Positions 55,040 through 64,000 of a stretch of 64,000 bases of DNA are shown one piece after another. Each line of letters starts with the position of its first letter. Positions within the stretch are counted from its first letter, which is position 1. The notes below the pieces were generated by a model. The model was not told where the DNA came from. It worked only from the letters and a program-made list of their open reading frames with translations, and searched no databases. Source of the DNA: Yponomeuta sedellus (taxonomy: Eukaryota; Arthropoda; Insecta; Lepidoptera; Yponomeutidae); the NCBI GenBank assembly GCA_934045075.1, contig OW203738.1:4579487-4643486 (forward strand), written 5' to 3'. The position numbers were made by a program, and so were the translations under genes.

Positions 55040-57830
55040 TATAGTTACAGACCGCATAATAAGGACCATAAATGCCATTAAATTTCGCATACGAGTCGAA
55101 AATAAAACTCGGCCTTGGTCGCTCCTGCTGTTCCTTATCGGAAGAAGACGGAATGTCTGCGGAATTAATGCAGTTATCACATCTGCTGCTTTTAAGTTTT
55201 AAAGGTTTAATTTGAGTTATTTATTTACCAGAGTGCTGAGTGCTCGAATATGTACTATTAATGTAATAATTTTTTTAGTGATCCGTACTTATATCAAAAT
55301 GAAAAGTGGAACCCTTATACTAGAAAAATCGGTGATAGTAGATGTAGTCGGTGCGTCGATCTATCCGAGTGTCAACAATGAGGGGGTAAAACCATTGAGT
55401 TGAAAACATTTTAGTTAGTAAACATTTTAATCAAAGTTAAATTTATTAGTTTGAAACATTTTATTTTTAACGACTGGTTAAACTTGATCCCAGTGACGCC
55501 TGAAGGTAAACGAAGACATGATCGTAAGACAGACAAACGAAAGCATTAAGGTCGCTATTGCTACCTATTTTTAGCCTCTAAATAGGTTTTAAAAATTGTC
55601 CTTAGCACGGGTTAGTGCATTAAAAATAATATAATAATTAGTAGTTGCCAAGATACCTACTGAATTTTCATAATGCATATTTGTGCGTGCATTTTATCTG
55701 TTGACAATGACATACCACGCCTTAACACTTTATCAGCTCGACATCATTACTAATTAGGTTAATAAAATGCTGCACCATTAAAAAGCCCAATAAATTAGGA
55801 AACGAGCGCATAAAACATCGTGTATCTGGCAGCTTCCTTCACCACACCTGTATGGAGATCGGGTAGCGTTAAGACTTATTTACATCAAATATCCATCCAT
55901 ATAAGACCCGGTCCTGGACCGTAATCATTGTAACAAAAAGGTAAAAAAATAAGGTTTGGGATTAGATGAAGCAAAAAATACAATGTTGGGATGTTCTTAT
56001 CATCGAGGTTCGGTGTATTAGATAGCGAGATCCACTGGGCGCAGTTGTGGTTGTAAGATGACATTATGGAAACCTTACTAGGTACTCTATTGATTTTGAC
56101 TGAAGATCTGGCGAACATTTTATAATGTTATTAGAATGTATCTTTAAATTATTAATATTACACTAAGATTATATTTTTTTTAGTACACTAACAATTAAAA
56201 AAAAAGTTAGCCTATAAATAGGTTTTTTAAAATTACACTAAGAGTTTTTTTTTTAAACATAACATAACATAACCTCAGGCCTGTACCCCAGAAGGGTGGT
56301 TGCACCAGGGACTGGTACTCAGTCGATATCAAACTTAACAACACAAAAAAATCATTAAAAAATCGATAACCCGTTTCTAAGGAGTTCGACAACGATTTTT
56401 ATATATTTGGTAATTCAAGGTTTTTGGTTTGGTAATTGAAGCGCTTGTAGCCTAGCCGAACCAAGTGAACCAAGAAGTTTTACAAGCCTTTAGGTCTTCA
56501 AACCATAGACAAAAATGGCTGACCGCGTTTTGAAAGCAAAGTTATAATAGATTTTCTTGTTGCTTTTAGGTCCTCAAAAAATATACAAAAATATTTGTTG
56601 GTCTAATGGAAGAGATATTTACCATTTACGACTTGCTTGAAAAGAAAGTCAAGTAGCGGATTGTCATAGTAAACCATGAATTGAAGTTTCCAGAAACGCG
56701 GCCTAAATTCAGTAGTATTCTGTGCATTCAGTGTTTGTAAATAATTAGTGGTACTGTAGTTTAATAAAAACTTTGTCCTTTATTTTAGCGTGTGAACAGG
56801 CCCTCGATTTTGTTAATACATTGTGGTACAATGGCAATGACAAGAACATAGCGATTTCATTTCATTGCTGATTTAAGTCTAAGCCCGCACATGTATCAAC
56901 CCTTCACATCAATCAAAGACACCAATGGTATACAAAACACGTCACGTGACCCTTCCATTTATCTGTCTTTGTAGTGTAATGCACTAACAGAATTTTATTA
57001 AGGCCCAGATCGCAACCATACCTATTAAACAAACAAAAAATAGGTTTAACCGTCGTTCACGCTTTTCTGTCCCACTGAATAACTGACCCTCTCCCGGATT
57101 ATAGTAACACATGCCCCAAAATGCTGAGTAGACTAACCCTTTCTGCAGTTCACAAAAAGTTCCTCCTTGCTTCTTAGTCACCATAAACCAGGTGATGCCA
57201 TATTGGATAGAGCGATAAAAAAGTTAAAAAGTATAAAACGCTCGAAATCACTCCGGTCGGGTACGGTCCGGTAAATCATCTGTCAAAAGCGCGGCGCCAG
57301 TGACCGTCTTGTGCGAGGAAATGGTACTGTGGACATGGCAAAGTAAGGTAAAAGAATGAATTAATGAATAAACGAATGAAACATTCCATAATGTTTGGAA
57401 TTTCCAAACTAAATGAACGAATTAAAACACCATCTATAAAACCATGTCCCAGGCACTACAGCGTCGTAGTGGTCCCTTCACCCATCTAGTGTGAGTGAAG
57501 ATACCACTGGACGCTGTATAAATCATCTCATTAAGTAGATGCAAAAGGCCAATATTATTATTATTGATTGCAATTTTTGTTTGAAAAATGAATAAACGAT
57601 TGTCATGACTGCTATATTTGTTTAAATGTTGATTGCGTGTGTTTTTTAAATATTTTTTAGGTAAAGGTATTTTTCACATACAGTATATACTATTTGTTAA
57701 TAAAGATACTGTTCAAAATATTCTGTAAAATCCTCAGAAAATGGGAAACAATGTGCGAAGAAGGGTGCTGGGACTGACATATCAACTAATCGCGAGGCAG
57801 AAACGATCTTTTCCGCTCCTCGCCACTTCC
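55040..57830. other. No gene; scattered repeat fragments
   Basis: SINE-C tail at 55569-55640, TTATG LINE tail at 56265-56325 (minus), and a copy at 57440-57560 of the repeat at 4210-4370. Other sequence is unrecognised. Confidence 0.4.
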
Positions 57831-58140
57831 AGAGTGCTTAGTGCGAGTTTGACAGATCCAATCGAATAACTTTACTACCGCGTTAATCGAGTGTTGAGTA
57901 GTGAATATGAGTAACTTAACCGTTCGAACTGGCAAAACGCCGCCACAGTACAACTCGCACTCGCGTTTATTCGTGTTTTGGCTGGTAAACGTGTTCACTT
58001 TTCAACGTAAACCATTACAACTCGCAGTCAGCAATTTTAATTTCCATACTTGTCGCTAGGTGGCGCTTCCTCGATGCCATAGAAATATGAGTTTACGTTA
58101 ACGCGATCGAGTAGTTAAAAAACTCGCACTAAGCAATCAG
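57831..58140. mobile_element. MITE-D, copy 4
   Basis: Minus-oriented relative to copy 1. Left TIR AGTGCTTAGTGCGAGTTT is intact; the right TIR has one substitution (AAGCAATCAG in place of AAGCACTCTG). Confidence 0.8.
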
Positions 58141-58144
58141 AGTG

Positions 58145-60835
58145 CAAAAGCCCACAAATCGAGTAGGTATTGCTCGTTTTTCAAGTCGCTTGCCGGCCAA
58201 CTTTAATCTTTTAAGAAATTGGTCTTGGTGGTCATTTGCGAAATTTCACAGATCGCATGCAAAACTCCACGTGTCTTATGCGTCTCACGTAATGTAATTT
58301 TATTTGAGATAATCATACCACAAGAAACTAACATTTTTTTCGTTGATAATGTAATAACACGTTGCGCTGATTGGACTTTAGAAAGTGACAGGGTAACTGA
58401 TGGTTGGTTTTATACAAAACCCATCGTTTTCTTTTTTTGCCACTACTCAGTAGTCATGTAAGACGACTTATCCACAAAATACGTCACTTTTTTGCCCCTA
58501 TTCATAAAAAGAATAGCGCGTGTCATGCATCTAGTAAGACGCCGTATCCACATCAGTCTTTCCTTCCGAAACCCTCAACCAAAAGGCAATAAATACGAAA
58601 TGACAGCCGCGCGGCCGAATCAATCGTTAGTTATTAGAGACCCGCCACCGCTGGGCCCAGGTTCGATCCCGGGGCTGTTATTAAGTGTTTAGGTGAGTGG
58701 GGAACAAGTGTTTTTATGTTATTGGGAGGACAGGTGATAGAGTCGGTTGTTAGGCGGTCTGGCCATTTCGGAGCACACCTGATTGGTTTTTTAGCAAACG
58801 CAGCTGATCTTTAGGCAGTATACGGTGATTGGATCGTAATATTAACTTGCACATGTTTGTTACGTAGCTACCATATGCGGAAACCTATTTTTAGCGTATA
58901 GTTACACTAACATCTATGTTGAGACCCCGACTGGTAAGTACTTTCCTCATATTCAGAATGCAATAAATTTACTGTGAGCCGTGCTGGGTCCTCAGTCGCG
59001 TGTATTTCCGTGTTTGGGATGTCCTTGCCTGGTTACTATGGCACAGGGTATCCTAGTTTGGGACCAGGATAAGTGGTCGTGCTGTGTGGAATTTGTTATT
59101 ATACTTTTCCATTTTCATCTATGGAATAATAACTTCCACAGAACACGATTTGTGTGAAGTCCCTATTCACTCACATTTACATTGAAACTTGTCACATTGT
59201 ACCAATTTCACTATTCACTTGTACAAATTAGTACCAATTTAAAGACGGAATCATTCGCAGAAGTTATTAACAGTCACAATTAAAAAAAAACTCAGTTAAA
59301 ACTAACCAAGTGCTGCCAACCTAAAAACGACAAGCAAGACTGCGCCTTCTTTTTTTATAATACCTACTCGTAAAGTAGTTACATGAAGGTTTTATACATT
59401 CTTGTTGAGGTAATGTTAATCGCCAAGTCAATTTCAGAAAAAAAGTGGTAAGCATTGTAGTTACTCACGATCTGAAATGCCCATTTGTATAGGTATCTAA
59501 TGCCATCAAACGTCCAAACATTGAACATAATTGGAAGGTTTCACATTGAACGAAAACGGTAACAACACAACATCTAGTTTCGTACAAAGAAGAAAGATAA
59601 ATAATTAATTTTAATAAGACACGGACACGTATACAAATCATCAGACATCTAAAGACAAGTAACAGAACAAATAAAACAGAACAAAAAACAATAGCATAAT
59701 TACATGAAAAGCAGGAGTTTTGCAATACACAGTAAGTAAGGTAATGTACCTATTGGTGTAAGGAGTGACAACGTAGGCATGGCAAATATTGACGAGGTTC
59801 CACTCAGCATTTACTAAAAGTTTTAGAAAAACTTCAGCGTTGATATTTACCTGTCTTGTGTGAGCGCCTTGCAGTGACAAAAGAGGTGACCATCCTCGTA
59901 TATCTTTGACCGGCTGTTGCGTGAAACAAATGTCGTGTAGCCACCGTTACCGTCCAGTGTAATACCGTCCACCCAAAGCTATATATCTTCACGCTCGGAC
60001 CTATTGTGGGTGGGTATACCTTACAAGGTAGGCGGTGGGCAATCATATTGGGTGTTAGTGCAAACACTCTAGGCTCTGTTTGCCCGTTGTCATGGTAACC
60101 GGAATCCAAGATGGCGGCCAGTTTCGGGGTTCTCACGATCTTTCCCACGGGCTAACACCCACTCGATACCAGTTCAAACTTCTGTTTGGGGTCCTTTTTT
60201 ACTGTTTGGGATGGTATGGGAAGTGGAGTTCTGAAAGTAAAATAGATTCTACAAGGGCTACGTTTAAAACTCTAACAAGAGGTATGAATATAGGTACTAG
60301 TAGATTACACAAGATTACTAGAATGAATTAAATACTTTAAAGAGATTATTTTTTGCACAAAATTACCGTTTTAAGCGAAAATCGATAAGAAACTAGGATT
60401 AAGGCTGCACAGCATTATCCAGTGTAAGTACTGTGGGTGTAGCAAATGAAAAAGGGCTCTGACTCAGCATAAGCTGGACCCTAGCGCTGGGGTATCTCTC
60501 TCTGATCTGATCAACAATTATTTAATTTTTCAGCAAAGTAGATTATGTAAAGAAGAAGCGGACTAGCATTTTATTTCGAGTATTTAGTAAGACCACAAAG
60601 ATTTGTACTGAAGAGGTCACACTTCAACACCTCTGGCTAGGTGTGTAAATAAGTAAACATCTCAGCGGGTCACGGTTACTGTTTACTGTTTGATGGTTCT
60701 CAGGACCTCCGGCCCTCCCCGGGGTAAAAATGAACAACCAAAAGTAAATCGACGAATACTATATAATGGTGCTGCCAGTACTCATAGGTATATTTCGTTT
60801 TATTCTTCTGTAAGTAGTCTGGGAGTCGTAGTCGT
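58145..60835. other. No gene recognised
   Basis: Short piece of a tRNA-derived SINE near 58620-58690 (GGTTCGATCCC) and of the CTATGG-type SINE at 58975-59075. The minus ORF at 59834-60148 shows no domain. 60110-60130 includes AAGATGGCGGCC. Confidence 0.35.
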
Positions 60836-60837
60836 CG

Positions 60838-60915
60838 TCGTCAGGCTATACTAGTCCACTGCTGGACATAGCCCTCCCCTAAAGAGCGCCACGTTGTGCT
60901 ATCATAGGGGGTAAG
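60838..60915 (-). repeat. LINE 3' tail
   Basis: TCAGGCTATACTAGTCCACT, GACATAGCCCTCCCC and GAGCGCCACGTTGTGCTATC: the same end as inside the inverted-repeat arms. Confidence 0.65.
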
Positions 60916-62915
60916 CCCATAATCACATAGTGTGGGAGTAAAGAAATATAAATTTGAATACCATTTATCATACCAAAGCCATGAAATTGATAATAGGGGT
61001 TGTATCTTTGAACTAAAACTCTCGTAAGCTCAACTCATTATTAACTTAACCCCGGATACTCTTACCTACTTGATTTTTTGCAGGAAGTGTTCGACCAGGT
61101 TTTGCTATGATTTGCAGAGCTTAATAGTCATTGTCCGCCTTATTATAATCCGCCTTATCTAGGATTGTTACGGTATCAAAGTTAGACCCAGATCAAATGT
61201 GTGTCGTTATTACAAATAGAAGACTATTCGAGGATCAGTTAAACCAGAGATCAGTCATGGTTCAAATAATATTCACTGATTCGTTCATTCAGCTTTCATT
61301 CAATGCTGCGTTCCGTTTCACTAAATGGATATTATCTTCACATTTTAAACGCAAAAATATTCATTATTGCGTTTAAAATACCTTACACATCGTAAACTGT
61401 TCTTTGTTTAGGTTCCAATCTAACTAAAATGAGCACAATTAATTATTATATTTTTATTGGAGCGTTTTTATAATCAAATGGCTACTCTCGTGTGAAATGG
61501 CGTGAAATATTCGAGCGCGCGCGCCAATCCGAGACGTCAAAAATTTTCTGATAGTTTCATACTGGGAATAGGTATTATTAATTTTTAAACTTTGGGCGGT
61601 TTCGTTGTTGATTATTATAATAATAAAATGGAACATTTGAAGAAAAACGTGAACCTATATTTGTATCGAAAATCTTCGTCACTTAATTTGAAGGGATTCA
61701 CACGATGACGAAGTCCAAATCATGTCCCAATCGTCCAAATCATCGAAATCCATCATATCAATGGCGTCCATTATATCAATTATTTATTGCTATCTATCAC
61801 ACACACAAAACCAAACAAATTCAAACGTCAATTTGGAGGTTAGTCCATAGATAAACTAGGGGTATAAGAAGTTTAACTTTAGTACCATAGATAGTCCATG
61901 ACGTAGCGATAAACTTCGTTTTGTAATAACATTTTACTTGGTCTATGGTTTAAACCTGGTAACAATCCCAGTACTAAATTTAGACCGCGTTTTGGAATAA
62001 GGCTGTTCGAGTATAGACAAAATTTACATCGACGGAATAAGTGAATCTGGAATTGAGTAAATAAGGGGCCCACCGTATTTTCTGGAATGAGAATTTCACT
62101 AAGTAAATATTTCAGTAACATTCTGCCACGCTCTTTTCAGAAAAAAAAACGAAGAGACAGCACGATAGTTATCTATTCACTTAGCGCAATCCTCAATTCA
62201 GAAATTGGCTTCTGTCAACGATTTGTTTACATGTAAGAAGTATTTTTTTAGTAAAAAATCAAGTTTCATTGAAGACTTATTATGCTAAGCAAATTTTCTC
62301 GAAATAGAACTCAAAAGATACACCACGCAACAAACAATGCGATTGTCAACATTGTGTGACGCTGTCATTAAGCAATTAACATTAATTAGGCCTAGTGCAC
62401 TGTTCTCGCCGCTTCCTACTTCAAGATGAACTGATGGACGGTGTTATTCAAAAAAGTACGAGTAACTAGGAGCCTTTTGTGTCTCGTATCATCCGGGTAC
62501 ATGGTCGAAAGTTCAGCAACCCCGGTAAAAAAAAGAAGTTGGCAGAATAATAAATATGCAGGCATTTTTTAAAAATTATAATTTAAAGTTACGTTACTTA
62601 AATAATATTTTCTCGTCTTGCATCTTTAATGTAGCAATAAGAGATAATAATTGGTTTTTATTATTAATACAATGTAAAAATGTTCATACAAACTACTTAT
62701 GTCTCATATCTTTTATTATTTATTTAATATGTGATAGGGTCAGCAATATTATCAAGAAATAATAATATTTTCTTAATGATAAATAACATTAATGAGTTAA
62801 AAGAAGTATTTATTTAAAAGTTAAGTTAATTTAAAAATATCTTTATTAAATTAAAATACAGTACTTAAATAAAAATATTGATCCAAAAAATTTGTAGCTT
62901 CTAACCCTTTGTAAC
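60916..62915. other. No gene or clear repeat seen
   Basis: AT-rich, with short unrecognised ORFs. GAGCGCGCGCGCC near 61513 is the only GC spike. Confidence 0.35.
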
Positions 62916-62919
62916 CTAA

Positions 62920-63072
62920 AGGCCGCCAATTTTGCTGTATTTCGTTCTATTTATTTCTGTAAATGTAATGTTTGTGCACAATAAATAATAAGATACACTG
63001 GAAAAACAACAAATACAAAACAATTGCAAATATACATAGTACAATTGGCGGCCTTATTGCTAAAAGCAATAA
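62920..63072. repeat. Head-to-head LINE 3' tails
   Basis: 62920-62995 plus (AAAGGCCGCCAATTTTGCTG ... CACAATAAATAATAAGATA) joined to 62996-63072 minus (ACTGGAAAAACAACAAATAC ... ATTGGCGGCCTTATTGC). Tail-to-tail joining at the 3' ends. Confidence 0.65.
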
Positions 63073-63405
63073 ATAATATATAATCTATCTACGACTTTTT
63101 CGTCGGACATGAGCGAGCGACCAAAATGAAACGAAAAAATAGATCCTGGTTACTTGCGGGATGAACTCAATTCTCTATTCACAACATCCTCTTGTTACTC
63201 AAAAGCAGGATGTGAATATTAAAACCTTAAGTATTGTTCTAGATCTCTACTAAATGTATGAACCAACCAGCGGTACCGGAGGTAACAAGAATTTTAGCGT
63301 GATTTATCGGCCCAATGTGTTGATTTGTTAATTATTACATCGTAATTACGGGATAATTTTAGTTTAATTTGTTAGTATTATGTATTATTTTTAGTTATTA
63401 GAAGT

Positions 63406-63778
63406 TAAAGTAGCACAGAGAGCTATGGAGCGTTCCATGTTGGGCCTTAGACTCGTAGATCGAGTTCCAAATATCGTTATTCGACGTAAAACGAAGTTTG
63501 ACGATGTAGGGGACCGGATCTCGAGACTAAAGTGGAGGTGGGCGGGGCACTTGGCAAGGCGGGAAGACGGCAGGTGGACCAGAGCAGTCACAGAGTGGCG
63601 GCCGAGAACGGGAAAGCGGTCGGTGGGCAGACCGGCGGCTCGATGGTCAGACGATGTGGCAGAGACAGTGGAGGATCCTTGGATGAGGATGGCGAGAGAC
63701 CGTGAGGCTTGGCATAATGGGGAAAAGGCCTATACCCAGCAGTGGGCAGCGGTGGGCTGATGATGATGATGATGATGT
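63406..63778 (+). pseudogene. RTE-type LINE ORF C-terminus with (GAT)n tail
   Basis: The ORF is open from about 63406 to a stop at 63758: RAMERSMLGLRLVDRVPN, LKWRWAGHLARREDGRW, GRPAARWSDD and KAYTQQWAAVG, ending in (GATGAT)n. Upstream RT is absent (5' truncation). The least decayed RTE end in the window. Confidence 0.85.
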
Positions 63779-64000
63779 ATTATTTTGTTAAATAAGTTTA
63801 CATATCATAGGTATGTTCTTATTCTACTTTATATAGTATATATATATTTTTTATTTAAATGAATTAAAATAGGGATATTAGCAAACGCAGTATAGGACTT
63901 CCACCAGCTTATTGGACCCTCTAAGACAAATTGGGGTAAAAAAATCTTAAGAAAATCTATGTATTTACAATATGGTAACATAACAGTTAAATTAAACCAA

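Noticed and set aside
59834..60148. 104-codon minus-strand ORF
   Set aside because: No domain, and includes repeat-like GGTTACCATGACAAC sequence. No splice structure found.

Overview
This is eukaryotic nuclear DNA, most likely from a moth or butterfly (Lepidoptera). It is AT-rich, its genes have GT-AG introns, and it is crowded with non-LTR retrotransposon tails, tRNA-derived SINEs, TIR elements and Helitron-like fragments of kinds common in Lepidoptera. The order assignment is inference. There are no operons, ribosome binding sites or CRISPR arrays.

Genes. All the host coding sequence I can support lies in the first 12 kb, on the minus strand: two tandem paralogues of glyoxylate/hydroxypyruvate reductase (D-2-hydroxyacid dehydrogenase family, GRHPR-like). 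Copy B (9531-11825) is complete: seven exons, 324 codons, catalytic Arg, Glu and His all present. Copy A (1-8458) shows exons 1 to 4 and the start of exon 5 (217 codons) and runs off the left edge. The copies share every intron position and phase that can be compared, but are only about 55% identical in the exon I counted by eye. They are an old tandem duplication, probably both functional. Copy A's introns are swollen with repeats; copy B is compact.

Repeats by region. 1-8.4 kb: copy A introns hold LINE tails, tRNA-derived SINEs, a 370-bp long-TIR element and a frameshifted C-terminal domain of a retroelement. 12-22 kb: sparse, with Lep1/Helitron-like elements, the first copy of a 310-bp TIR element (MITE-D), a LINE C-terminal fragment and an intact SINE with a 10-bp target duplication. 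23.3-24.7 kb: a tandem and inverted array of about 310-bp units, each with a tRNA-like gene lacking U33. 26-37 kb: nested SINEs and MITEs, including a MITE-D copy split by an element with two copies of a perfect 31-bp hairpin. 41.3-43.2 kb: a Ty3/gypsy errantivirus-like remnant, gag and the env end only, pol deleted. 45.15-47.98 kb: a giant inverted repeat, two arms of about 1,350 bp, near 99% identical, around a 126-bp spacer. 51.6-54.0 kb: a 5'-truncated non-LTR reverse transcriptase interrupted by a SINE with a 12-bp target duplication, then a hairpin of the same SINE. 55-64 kb: mostly unrecognised AT-rich sequence with a MITE-D copy and LINE tails.

No host gene is recognisable right of about 12 kb. 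Most longer ORFs there are parts of repeats or chance.
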